A stretch of DNA of 39,794 nucleotides from UMGS1883 sp045636425 (GTDB taxonomy: Bacteria; Bacillota; Clostridia; UMGS1883): assembly GCA_045636425.1 (NCBI GenBank), contig JAZTXM010000001.1, positions 1 through 39,794 on the forward strand. The letters run 5' to 3'. The translations under genes were made by a program, and so were the position numbers. Positions 33,100 through 39,794 of this stretch are shown here, piece after piece. Numbering within the stretch: position 1 is the first letter of the stretch; the number at the start of each line of letters is the position of its first letter. The notes beneath the pieces are model-generated. The model was not told where the DNA came from and ran no database searches. It worked only from the letters and a program-made list of their open reading frames with translations.

Positions 33100-33954
33100 G
33101 TGATTGCATTGAAAAACGAAACATTGACAGTTCAGATTAATGAAATCGGAGCTGAAATCAAAAGCGTCACAAAGAAAGGCGGCATGAACCTTATGTGGCC
33201 GGGATGTCCCGAAGTATGGGATAACACAGCACCGCTTATGTTCCCTATTTGTGGCGGGCTTAAAGAGGATAAATATATCCTGGACGGGAAAAAATACACG
33301 CTTCAAAAACACGGCTTTACGAGAAATGCTCTTTTCACCGTTGAGGAAGCTACCGATACGAAGGCAGTATTTCTTTTAAGTGAAAGCGAAGAAACATTGA
33401 AGGGATTTCCGTTTAAATTTGAGCTTCGTGTTATATATACACTCAGCGGTGCCTCAATAAAAGTTGAGTACAAGGTAGACAACAAAGATAATAAGACTAT
33501 GTATTTTTCCATAGGCTCACACGAAGCATATTACACACCCGAAGGCATTGAGGATTACGACGTAATTTTCCCGCAGAAGGAAACCCTTGATGCGGCAAAT
33601 CTTTACGGAAACATTGTTGCTAAATCAGGCAGAAGAATTATCACCGATTCCGATACAATTGCACTTTATGATAAGTATTTCACTGTTGATGCACTTGTAT
33701 TTACCACGCTTAAATCACGAAGTGCAACGCTCCGCAACCGCAAGACGGGACGCAGTGTAAAGGTGGATTTCCCCTTTGCAGACTATTTCCTTCTTTGGCA
33801 CAAACACGGAGCACCCTATATTTGTCTTGAGCCTTGGTCGGGAATCCCCGATATTGAGGGAAGCGATTATGACATCACCCACAAGGAGGGCATTACAACT
33901 CTTGAAGCAGGTAAGACCTACCTTGGTGAACATACTATAACATTTATAGATTGA
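33100..33954 (+). CDS. Aldose 1-epimerase-like protein (LacX-type)
   Basis: 284 aa from a GTG start at 33100 after AAGGAGCGATTTATA. The galactose-mutarotase fold pattern is visible: NEIGAEIKSVTKKGG near the start, MFPICGGLKEDKY, KHGFTRNALF, a central IGSHEAYYTP motif with the family His, and CLEPWSGIPD with the catalytic Glu. Members interconvert alpha and beta anomers of sugars or sugar phosphates. It follows the SLH gene by 32 nt and may share its transcript. Confidence 0.88.
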   Translation: MIALKNETLTVQINEIGAEIKSVTKKGGMNLMWPGCPEVWDNTAPLMFPICGGLKEDKYILDGKKYTLQKHGFTRNALFTVEEATDTKAVFLLSESEETLKGFPFKFELRVIYTLSGASIKVEYKVDNKDNKTMYFSIGSHEAYYTPEGIEDYDVIFPQKETLDAANLYGNIVAKSGRRIITDSDTIALYDKYFTVDALVFTTLKSRSATLRNRKTGRSVKVDFPFADYFLLWHKHGAPYICLEPWSGIPDIEGSDYDITHKEGITTLEAGKTYLGEHTITFID

Positions 33955-33965
33955 CAACAAAAAAG

Positions 33966-34005
33966 CAGGTGTAAAAAGTTCGACACTTTTTACACCTGTT
34001 TTTTT
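33966..34005. terminator. Bidirectional terminator between epimerase and kinase genes
   Basis: CAGGTGTAAAAAGT pairs with ACTTTTTACACCTG around TCGAC (33966-33998), then seven Ts on the plus strand and a matching T-run on the minus strand. Confidence 0.9.
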
Positions 34006-34006
34006 G

Positions 34007-34936
34007 TTATAAAAGGGTTTCTACCGTTATTTCTTTATAATACCTTTCCACAAGTTCACATGATACAAAGCCCGTTTCTTCAAACTGCGTATTTGCCGTG
34101 CCTGACGCCATTCCGAGGCGAATTGCGTCTACAACATTCATCCCGCGGCTTAAACCCACGGCAATACCTGCCACAGAGCTGTCCCCCGAACCTACTGCAT
34201 TTTTCACCGCAACACAGGGAGAATTAAATTTATAAAACTTTTCACCGATATATGCCATTGCCCCATCCTTGCCAAGGGTAATAAGCGGAAGCTCAATCTC
34301 CTTATTTTTCATAAAAAGAAGGGCTTCTTTCACATCATCCTGAGAGCTTATCTCCTTATTCATAAGGACAGAAAGCTCGTATCGGTTGGGTTTTATCATA
34401 AAGGGCTTCTCACCAATTATCTTGCCTAAAACCTTCTCGCTTGCATCGGCAATAACTTTCTTTTTGTTTTCTTTGCACAGGCGGATAACTTCTGCGTAAA
34501 AGCTTTCATCAAGCCCGGGAGGCAGGCTTCCTGAAATACAAATGATATCATACGCAGAAATCTGTTTTGTAAACTCATTGAAAAACGCTTCTTTTTCTGT
34601 CTGCGTAATTTGCGGACCTTTTTCCAGAATTTCACCTGATTTCCCCTCCGAATCCGAGATATTGACACAGATTCGTGTTTCACCGCTTATCGGGGTAAAT
34701 GCCGTCTTAATTCCGAGTTTTTCGATTTGGGCTTTGATATATCCCCCATTAAATCCACCTGCAAATCCCATTGCAAGGACTTCCTCTTTAAGAATATGGG
34801 AAACACGTGCAACGTTGAGACCCTTTCCGCCTGCAGAGCATACAACCTTTTCGGGACGGTGTATTTTCCCTATATTAAATTCATCCACAAAATATACTCT
34901 GTCTATGGTAGGGTTAGGAGTAATTGTCAGTATCAT
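34007..34936 (-). CDS. PfkB-family 1-phosphofructokinase-type kinase
   Basis: 309 aa. N-terminal ILTITPNPTIDRVYFVDEF and SAGGKGLNVARV are typical of the FruK/LacC branch of PfkB kinases; the C-terminal catalytic loop NAVGSGDSSVAGIAVGL contains the GxGD base, and LGKDGAM and KPNRYELS are present. FruK phosphorylates fructose 1-phosphate; LacC acts on tagatose 6-phosphate. No fruA or lac genes are adjacent, so the substrate is not fixed. Start follows GGTGATTAATT. A promoter (TTGACA, 17 bp, GAAAAT) lies between it and the upstream catalase gene. Confidence 0.92.
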   Translation of the reverse strand: MILTITPNPTIDRVYFVDEFNIGKIHRPEKVVCSAGGKGLNVARVSHILKEEVLAMGFAGGFNGGYIKAQIEKLGIKTAFTPISGETRICVNISDSEGKSGEILEKGPQITQTEKEAFFNEFTKQISAYDIICISGSLPPGLDESFYAEVIRLCKENKKKVIADASEKVLGKIIGEKPFMIKPNRYELSVLMNKEISSQDDVKEALLFMKNKEIELPLITLGKDGAMAYIGEKFYKFNSPCVAVKNAVGSGDSSVAGIAVGLSRGMNVVDAIRLGMASGTANTQFEETGFVSCELVERYYKEITVETLL

Positions 34937-34953
34937 AATTAATCACCGTCTTA

Positions 34954-34982
34954 ATTTTCTCTTATTTTCGGTAAAATGTCAA
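34954..34982 (-). promoter_or_regulatory. Candidate promoter of the PfkB-type kinase gene
   Basis: Minus strand TTGACA (34982-34977), 17-bp spacer, GAAAAT (34959-34954). The -10 is weak. Confidence 0.5.
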
Positions 34983-34999
34983 GTCTTTTAGCCAAAAGA

Positions 35000-35668
35000 T
35001 TAATTAAAGGAAGGTGCCTTTACATCTGTTTTTGCAAAGGGGTTGTCGGCAGGTGAAGGCTCGGACATGCTGAAATACATTCTTGCTGCCTTTGTTGTGC
35101 CGTAGTCACGGTTACTTCCGCTGTTTTGCACCTTATTAAATGCCTCTCTGAACATGGCATTGTGAGCTTCCTCACGCTCTAAGAGGAAATTAATTGTTTC
35201 ACGCACTTTTTTATCATTAATCTGTCTGTACAAATATTCATAAACCACCTTTGCACGTTGCTCCGAGGCAATGTTCGAAAGAAGGTCTGCACACAAATCT
35301 CCCGTAACGGTTACATAATCGGCAGTCCAGGAATAGCCGGAAGCATTAATAAGACCTGGATTTAATCCAAGCTGCACATGTGTCTGAACCTCCCCTGCCG
35401 GTACGCCTTCATAATTAAGGTCGTGACCGTTTAGGAGATTAATTGTCTGGGAAACCATTTCAAGATGACTAAGCTCTTCTGCGGCTATATCCAAAAATAA
35501 ATCCTTGATTTCGGGGTCTTTCACACGGAAGCTTTGAGACATATACTGCATTGCTGCTTTCAGTTCTCCGTTACCTCCGCCGAGCTGTTCATGGAGAAGT
35601 GCCGCATACTGCGGATTGGGACGCTCGATTTCCACAGGATGGAATAATCTTTTTTCATGTTTAAACAT
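35000..35668 (-). CDS. Manganese catalase family protein (CotJC-like)
   Basis: 222 aa. Ferritin-like four-helix bundle with metal ligands visible in pairs: Glu35 (NGELKAAM), Glu65 and His68 (AAEELSHLEM), Glu136 (ASEQRAK), Glu167 and His169 (REEAHNAM). The N-terminal PVEIERPNPQYAALLHEQLGG matches the CotJC/non-haem catalase family, which removes hydrogen peroxide at a di-manganese site. In spore formers CotJC is a spore-coat component; no cotJA/cotJB are nearby. GTGAGGTAATTTTT precedes ATG. Downstream of the antiporter terminator. Confidence 0.92.
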   Translation of the reverse strand: MFKHEKRLFHPVEIERPNPQYAALLHEQLGGGNGELKAAMQYMSQSFRVKDPEIKDLFLDIAAEELSHLEMVSQTINLLNGHDLNYEGVPAGEVQTHVQLGLNPGLINASGYSWTADYVTVTGDLCADLLSNIASEQRAKVVYEYLYRQINDKKVRETINFLLEREEAHNAMFREAFNKVQNSGSNRDYGTTKAARMYFSMSEPSPADNPFAKTDVKAPSFN

Positions 35669-35734
35669 AAAAATTACCTCACTTTCTTCCTTTATTATTT
35701 TCGCTCCGGTAAAAATTATGTACTCCTCTATATA

Positions 35735-35769
35735 AAAAATAGCAAAGCGAGGTTTAAACCTCGCTTTGC
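35735..35769. terminator. Terminator of the antiporter gene, perfect palindrome
   Basis: A 28-nt perfect palindrome at 35742-35769 (arm GCAAAGCGAGGTTT) is followed on the minus strand by TATTTTTTATATAG and on the plus strand by a TTTTTT run. Confidence 0.88.
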
Positions 35770-35782
35770 CGTTTTTTACGAT

Positions 35783-37081
35783 TTATTTTTGTTTGTTTTT
35801 TGCTTCCTGAAGCTTAATATGACGACGCATTTTAACCTCATCGCTCATAGGCTTGATATCGCCTGCGGCCTGTAGAGCCATGCGTGTAAACACAGGACCG
35901 AACAGTTCATAAATAAGCACTGCAAAAAGCGTAATGTTACGGATAAGCAATCCGCTGTTCCCAAACTCTGCCGCCGCAATCGTGCACATTCCGAGTGCAA
36001 CACCTGCCTGCGGCAAAAGAGTAATACCCAGATATTTGCATATTTCAGGAGAGCAATTAGTCATTTTTGCACTGATATACGTTCCGTAATATTTACCCAA
36101 TGAACGGAAAACAATATAAACTACACCGATAAGAACAATTGCTCCCTGTGTAAATACTCCAAGCTCAAGCTCTGCACCGCTGACTACAAAGAAAAGGGCA
36201 AAAAGCGGCGATGTCCATTTGTCGGCTTTCTCCATAAGGTCGTGGGAAAGCGGACACGTATTACAAAAGACTGTTCCCAGCATCATACATACAAGGAGCG
36301 AGGAAAATCCTACATGTACCGCTCCTATTTCAAACTTAAGCATTGAAAGTGCTACTGTAAGAAGTACAAAAGTAATCGTCATGTTAAGACGGTTGGTATT
36401 GGAATTAAACATTTTTTCAAGCTGTGTAAGAATCCAGCCCATAACCGCACCCAAAACAAGCGAACATACAATTTCAACCAACGGATTTACAATTATCGAA
36501 ATCATATCCACCGCACCTGTACTGAGTGTTTTTGCAATACCGAAAGACACTGCAAAAACTATAAGCCCTACAGCATCATCAAGTGCAACAATGGGAAGAA
36601 GCAAATCTGTAAGCTTACCCTTTGCTTTATACTGACGTACAACCATAAGCGTTGCTGCAGGGGCTGTAGCCGTTGCTATAGCACCCAGGGTGATTGCCTG
36701 CGAAACCGAAAGCACATCGGGCATCATTTTATGTACGGCAAAAAGTGCCAAATCTACAAAAAGGGTAGCCACAAGTGCCTGAAAAACACCTATAACAAAA
36801 GCCTGCTTACCAATATGCTTGATATCCTCAATACGAAACTCATTTCCTATTGAAAAAGCAATGAATCCCAGTGCTACCTGAGAAATCAATGAAAGTGCAT
36901 GAACTGACTCCATACTATTAAAACCAAGACCCTCCACGCCAAGCATTCCCATGCAGTAAGGGCCAATCAGCACACCTGCAATAAGGTATGCGGTAACAGA
37001 CGGAAGCTTCAAAGGCTTGAACGCCCTTGTCATCATAAGCCCTGCCAGAAGCGCAATTGAAACCGATAATAATGTGCTCAT
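35783..37081 (-). CDS. Cation/proton antiporter, CPA2-like
   Basis: 432 aa from ATG at 37081 (weak site AAAGAAGTAATTTTT; an earlier in-frame start has no site). About 12 to 13 membrane helices. The CPA2 patterns include LKLPSVTAYLIAGVLIGPY near the start, ALGFIAFSIGNEF, then LGAIATATAPAATLMV and PIVALDDAVGLIVFAV, where the Asp pair is the likely ion-binding site. The last helices contain LLPQAGVALG. The Na+ or K+ specificity is unresolved; no TrkA-type regulatory domain is attached. Single gene between catalase and rubredoxin units. Confidence 0.92.
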   Translation of the reverse strand: MSTLLSVSIALLAGLMMTRAFKPLKLPSVTAYLIAGVLIGPYCMGMLGVEGLGFNSMESVHALSLISQVALGFIAFSIGNEFRIEDIKHIGKQAFVIGVFQALVATLFVDLALFAVHKMMPDVLSVSQAITLGAIATATAPAATLMVVRQYKAKGKLTDLLLPIVALDDAVGLIVFAVSFGIAKTLSTGAVDMISIIVNPLVEIVCSLVLGAVMGWILTQLEKMFNSNTNRLNMTITFVLLTVALSMLKFEIGAVHVGFSSLLVCMMLGTVFCNTCPLSHDLMEKADKWTSPLFALFFVVSGAELELGVFTQGAIVLIGVVYIVFRSLGKYYGTYISAKMTNCSPEICKYLGITLLPQAGVALGMCTIAAAEFGNSGLLIRNITLFAVLIYELFGPVFTRMALQAAGDIKPMSDEVKMRRHIKLQEAKNKQK

Positions 37082-37183
37082 AAAAATTACTTCTTTCTGT
37101 AGATATTTTGTCAACCTATATTATAATAGTTAATAGGAAGGATTTTGTCAAGAATAATTTTTCACAAAGTCCGCATAAATAAC

Positions 37184-37223
37184 AACAAGGATGTAAAAAA
37201 GCGTGCTTTTTTACATCCTTGTT
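37184..37223. terminator. Terminator after the rubredoxin gene
   Basis: A 19-bp perfect inverted repeat: arm AACAAGGATGTAAAAAAGC, 2-nt loop GT, and its complement. It lies 14 nt past the rubredoxin stop. T-tracts are weak outside the stem but U-rich within it. Confidence 0.8.
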
Positions 37224-37236
37224 TAGAATTTTCCGA

Positions 37237-37395
37237 TTATTCCTCTGAAAAGGATTCCTTGCCTACTCCACAAAGAGGACAAGCGAAATCTTCGGGAAGA
37301 TCCTCAAATTTTGTTCCGGGAGCAATGCCCATATCAGGAGCACCTGCTTCTTCATCATAAACGCATCCGCAAACTTCACATACGTACTTTTTCAT
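37237..37395 (-). CDS. Rubredoxin, 52 aa
   Basis: Complete small gene. It has two iron-binding CxxC knuckles: KKYVCEVCGCVYDEEAG (Cys6, Cys9) and FACPLCGVGKESF (Cys39, Cys42), with the conserved PGTKFEDLPEDF between. It carries electrons, here most likely to the flavodiiron protein encoded 24 nt upstream in the same orientation. Ribosome binding site GGAGGTAGATTTTT. The gene is short enough to be missed by length cut-offs. Confidence 0.97.
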   Translation of the reverse strand: MKKYVCEVCGCVYDEEAGAPDMGIAPGTKFEDLPEDFACPLCGVGKESFSEE

Positions 37396-37419
37396 AAAAA
37401 TCTACCTCCAAAAATAATT

Positions 37420-38574
37420 TTATTCACACAGTTCTTTGGCAAGAGCCTTGAGCTCAGAAGTGCTTTCTTCATTAAGAGCAGACATAATCTTCACATTATT
37501 CTCGGCAAAAGTAAGATTCTTGCTTTTTTCAAGCATTGTTTTCATAACCTTTGCCGCGGTGGGCGCCCAGCTTCCGTTTTCAATGAAAGCCACTGTTCTG
37601 TTTTGGAAATTACGCTCCGTAAGATGATTTATAAATTCACGCATAAAGGGGAAAATCTCGGCATTATACGTTGTTGTTGCCAAAACAATCTTTCCGTAGC
37701 GGAAGGCATCCTCCACCGCTTCAGCCATATCACAACGCGCAAGGTCGTTTACAACAACCTTGGGGCAGCCGTTTGCCTTAAGGAGCTCCTCCAGCATAAG
37801 AACCGCTTTTTTGGTGTTTCCATATACTGAAGTATATGCAATCATCACGCCCTCCGATTCAACGCCATAACTTGACCAGATATCGTAAAGTTTAATGTAG
37901 TATTCAAGATTTTCACTTAAAACAGGACCGTGAAGCGGACAAATTGTTTTTATATCCAAGCCTGCCGCCTTTTTAAGAAGTGCCTGCACCTGCGCTCCGT
38001 ATTTTCCCACAATGCCGATGTAGTATCTGCGAGCCTCGCACGCCCAGTCCTGCTCAACGTCAAGTGCACCGAATTTTCCGAAGCCGTCGGCAGAAAAAAG
38101 TATTTTGTCGTAGGAATCATAGGTCACTATTACCTCGGGCCAATGCACCATAGGTGCGGTAACAAATGTGAGGGTATGCTTGCCAAGTGAAAGGGTGTCC
38201 CCCTCTCCAACAACCACCTGCTTTTCCTTAAAATCCGTTCCGAAAAAGCCACGCATCATATTAAAGCCCTTTGCAGATGATACAATTTTCGCTTCGGGAA
38301 ATTCCTTTGCGAAGCTTTCAATATTTGCACTGTGGTCAGGCTCCATATGCTGTACAATAAGATAATCGGGCTCTTTTCCCGAAAGTGCATTTTTTATATT
38401 TTCAATCCATTCATCAGTAAATCTTGCATCCACCGAATCCATAATTGCAATTTTTTCATCAATAATTGCATATGAATTATAGCTCATTCCGTCGGGAACT
38501 ATATATTGCCCTTCAAAAAGGTCTATATCGTGGTCGTTTACTCCCACATATTTTACGTCGTTTGTTATGTTCAT
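37420..38574 (-). CDS. Flavodiiron protein (FprA-type)
   Basis: 384 aa. The metallo-beta-lactamase half carries the diiron ligands HMEPDH (His76, Glu78, Asp80, His81), His144 (MVHWPE), Asp163 (SADGFG) and His215 (PLHGP). The C-terminal flavodoxin half begins at about 246 (IAYTSVYGNTKKAV) and binds FMN. It reduces O2 to water and/or NO to N2O using electrons from rubredoxin, whose gene follows after 24 nt. Promoter TTTACT, 17 bp, TACAAT at 38625-38597; ribosome binding site AAGGAGGGAGG. Typical oxygen defence of strict anaerobes. Confidence 0.96.
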   Translation of the reverse strand: MNITNDVKYVGVNDHDIDLFEGQYIVPDGMSYNSYAIIDEKIAIMDSVDARFTDEWIENIKNALSGKEPDYLIVQHMEPDHSANIESFAKEFPEAKIVSSAKGFNMMRGFFGTDFKEKQVVVGEGDTLSLGKHTLTFVTAPMVHWPEVIVTYDSYDKILFSADGFGKFGALDVEQDWACEARRYYIGIVGKYGAQVQALLKKAAGLDIKTICPLHGPVLSENLEYYIKLYDIWSSYGVESEGVMIAYTSVYGNTKKAVLMLEELLKANGCPKVVVNDLARCDMAEAVEDAFRYGKIVLATTTYNAEIFPFMREFINHLTERNFQNRTVAFIENGSWAPTAAKVMKTMLEKSKNLTFAENNVKIMSALNEESTSELKALAKELCE

Positions 38575-38596
38575 ACTCTTTACCTCCCTCCTTGGA

Positions 38597-38625
38597 ATTG
38601 TAACACAATCTCAGGCAAAAGTAAA
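38597..38625 (-). promoter_or_regulatory. Promoter of the flavodiiron/rubredoxin unit
   Basis: Minus strand TTTACT (38625-38620), 17-bp spacer, TACAAT (38602-38597). Confidence 0.65.
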
Positions 38626-38682
38626 TATTTTTTATTATGAAAAAAGGATTTCCAATTTATGAATAAAAATACAAAAACGGCG

Positions 38683-38711
38683 TTGTAAATTTTCATTAGA
38701 TATGTTATACT
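38683..38711 (+). promoter_or_regulatory. Promoter of the phosphatase gene
   Basis: TTGTAA (38683-38688), 17-bp spacer, TATACT (38706-38711), 24 nt before the start codon. Confidence 0.75.
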
Positions 38712-38735
38712 CTCTTTTGAAAGGAATGACTGATT

Positions 38736-39191
38736 ATGATAAAAATACTTTTTGTCTGCCACGGAAATATATGCAGAAGCCCCATGGCTGAATTTGTGAT
38801 GAAGGATATGGTGAAGAAGCTTAATATTGCAGACAGATTCGAAATTGCTTCCGCCGCTACAAGTACCGAGGAAATAGGAAACGAGGTATATCCGCCTGCA
38901 AAAAGGAAGCTCTCGGAGCATGGCATTTCCTGCAAGGGAAAGACTTCACGCCAAATGACAAAAGAGGACTACGCTTACTATGATTTTATCATTGCCATGG
39001 ACAGAAACAATCTTCGTAACATGGTGCGTTTTACAGGGGACGACCCCGATGGAAAAGTTTCCTTGCTGATGGATTACACCTCCTCTCCCGGCGACGTTGC
39101 AGACCCATGGTATACGGGGGATTTCGAGAAAACCTGGCAGGACGTAAACCGAGGCATTACGGGTTTTTTGAACACAATTGAAAAAAACTGA
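38736..39191 (+). CDS. Low-molecular-weight protein-tyrosine phosphatase
   Basis: 151 aa. The P-loop CHGNICRSPM near the N-terminus holds the nucleophile Cys8 and Arg14; the general acid Asp123 lies in ADPWYTGDF. The IAMDRNN block is typical of the family. These enzymes remove phosphate from tyrosines, or from arginine in YwlE-like members, and often act with bacterial tyrosine kinases in capsule control; no partner kinase is nearby. Standard length. Precedes tRNA-Gln. Confidence 0.95.
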   Translation: MIKILFVCHGNICRSPMAEFVMKDMVKKLNIADRFEIASAATSTEEIGNEVYPPAKRKLSEHGISCKGKTSRQMTKEDYAYYDFIIAMDRNNLRNMVRFTGDDPDGKVSLLMDYTSSPGDVADPWYTGDFEKTWQDVNRGITGFLNTIEKN

Positions 39192-39219
39192 ATTTTTTTC
39201 AAAAAATTGAAAAAAATAA

Positions 39220-39248
39220 TTGACAAAGGAAAAATTAAGTTGTATAAT
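39220..39248 (+). promoter_or_regulatory. Promoter of tRNA-Gln
   Basis: TTGACA (39220-39225), 17-bp spacer, TATAAT (39243-39248), both perfect consensus; 32 nt before the tRNA. Confidence 0.85.
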
Positions 39249-39280
39249 ATGCAAGTACTCTTTGAGGGACAACTTAATAT

Positions 39281-39354
39281 TGCCGAATTGTGTAAGGGTA
39301 GCACAGCAGACTCTGACTCTGTTTGTCTGGGTTCGAATCCTAGTTCGGCAACCA
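39281..39354 (+). tRNA. tRNA-Gln (anticodon CUG)
   Basis: Acceptor TGCCGAA (39281-39287) pairs with TTCGGCA (39344-39350); A73 and CCA are encoded. D-arm GTG...CAC; anticodon stem GCAGA/TCTGT with loop CTCTGAC, giving anticodon CTG; T-arm CTGGG TTCGAAT CCTAG. It reads CAG codons. Single tRNA unit with its own promoter and terminator. Confidence 0.95.
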
Positions 39355-39355
39355 A

Positions 39356-39393
39356 AAAACCACTAATGGCTTTAGTCATTGGTGGTTTTTTTT
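39356..39393 (+). terminator. Terminator of tRNA-Gln
   Basis: CCACTAATG pairs with CATTGGTGG (one G-T pair) around GCTTTAGT, followed by eight Ts. Confidence 0.88.
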
Positions 39394-39550
39394 GCAAGAG
39401 CAGGATTCGAACCCTGAGAGGGCAACGAGCGTTAAAAAAACGATTGATAATCGTTTTTAGCGAAGTTGGTGCGATGACGGGTACTGCAAGCTTTGCTTGC
39501 GGTCGTCAAGCAGGCAAGGCGCGAAGCGACTGTGTCCCGCCACTCCGACC
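39394..39550. repeat. Structured repeat region with tRNA-like sequence, no gene
   Basis: AGGATTCGAACCC (39402-39414) is the reverse complement of the tRNA-Gln T-arm stretch at 39329-39341. Further on are hairpins AAAACGATTgataATCG-type (39436-39458), GCAAGCTTTGCTTGC (39486-39500) and the blocks CAACGA, GCGAAGTT and CGGGTACT that recur near 12700-12780. Small reading frames here look non-coding. It may be a dispersed repeat or a scar of an element inserted next to the tRNA. Confidence 0.5.
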
Positions 39551-39557
39551 ATCAAAG

Positions 39558-39594
39558 CCTCAGAAACAGAGCCGTTTCTGAGGCTTTTGTTTTG
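39558..39594 (+). terminator. Hairpin with T-rich tail ending the repeat region
   Basis: GCCTCAGAAAC pairs with GTTTCTGAGGC, followed by TTTTGTTTTG on the plus strand. It could end an unannotated transcript crossing the repeat region. Between it and 39700 I see no gene. Confidence 0.7.
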
Positions 39595-39712
39595 TTTGGA
39601 AAACCTCGTTTTTTCGGTTTTGACCACATGTTAGCCACATTTTACGCCTTAATCGCAGTCGCAGCAAGGCTTTGCATGGTTTTTTAATTATTTTTTATCC
39701 TTAAATATTTAA

Positions 39713-39746
39713 AAAGCATGTTTCGACAATTGTCGAAAGATGCTTT
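39713..39746. repeat. 34-nt inverted repeat containing two back-to-back 0A-box-like sites
   Basis: The core TTTCGACAATTGTCGAAA (39721-39738) is a perfect 18-bp palindrome flanked by AAAGCAT and ATGCTTT. Each half contains TTGTCGAA, matching the Spo0A-box core TGTCGAA. It may instead be a terminator, as TTCTTT follows on the plus strand. Confidence 0.5.
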
Positions 39747-39794
39747 ATTCTTTAAGCAGATTTTAGAACAAAATTATAAGGAACTGCGATACCA

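Noticed and set aside
39394..39420. A second tRNA on the minus strand after tRNA-Gln
   Set aside because: Only a degenerate T-arm-like piece is present; the arm pairs poorly and no matching 5-prime half or anticodon arm is found.
39207..39687. Open reading frames across the tRNA and the structured repeat
   Set aside because: They read through a tRNA, a terminator and hairpins, have no ribosome binding site and look like low-complexity translation of structured RNA.

Overview
The window looks like a chromosomal segment of a low-GC, anaerobic Clostridia-type Firmicute. The evidence is a Clostridia-style gene set (DUF1385-prmC, smc-ftsY, an SLH-domain surface protein, a CotJC-like manganese catalase, a rubredoxin/flavodiiron pair), a Firmicute-type SOS box in front of lexA, a T-box riboswitch, strong AGGAGG-like ribosome binding sites and sigma-A-like promoters with 17-bp spacers. 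Gene content cannot fix the family; an Oscillospirales/Eubacteriales-like gut anaerobe is a guess.

Layout. 1-5 kb: radical SAM protein, membrane protein, lexA with an SOS box, a missed 59-aa YtxH-like gene, PAP2 phosphatase and PHP phosphoesterase. 5-10.5 kb: AraC regulator, then a minus-strand cell-envelope cluster (AI-2E transporter, FHA protein, SEDS glycosyltransferase, class B PBP). 10.5-12.6 kb: DUF1385 and prmC, plus a 70-aa acidic protein. 12.6-16.7 kb: a 761-aa HTH-cupin-acyl-CoA synthetase fusion behind a complete T-box leader, and a divergent exported papain-like protein. 16.7-18.4 kb: purC and a YitT-family membrane protein. 18.4-22.9 kb: an AT-rich accessory island with a WYL regulator, a 256-aa unknown, a coiled-coil protein, a 356-aa unknown and a GIY-YIG nuclease. 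22.9-30 kb: smc, ftsY, AraC regulator, zinc-ribbon/YARHG protein and amidase lipoprotein in one tightly packed run. 30-35 kb: SLH protein, aldose-epimerase-like protein and a PfkB sugar-phosphate kinase. 35-39.2 kb: oxidative-stress genes (Mn catalase, rubredoxin, flavodiiron protein), a cation/proton antiporter and a low-molecular-weight phosphatase. 39.2 kb to the end: tRNA-Gln(CUG), followed by a structured repeat with tRNA-like sequence.

Two items stand out. First, the T-box in front of the HTH-cupin-acyl-CoA synthetase: the best-fitting specifier is GUA (Val) and the T-box bulge is UGGU, which fits a tRNA with A73. This suggests that uncharged tRNA-Val induces activation of a branched-chain carboxylic acid, possibly the first step of making valine from isobutyrate. 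Second, the accessory island is controlled by a WYL regulator. Two 17-bp palindromes sit at nearly the same distance from two -10 boxes, and a separate operon encodes coiled-coil, unknown and GIY-YIG nuclease proteins. It resembles a defence cassette, but no known system is recognised. No CRISPR array, transposase, integrase gene or rRNA was seen.
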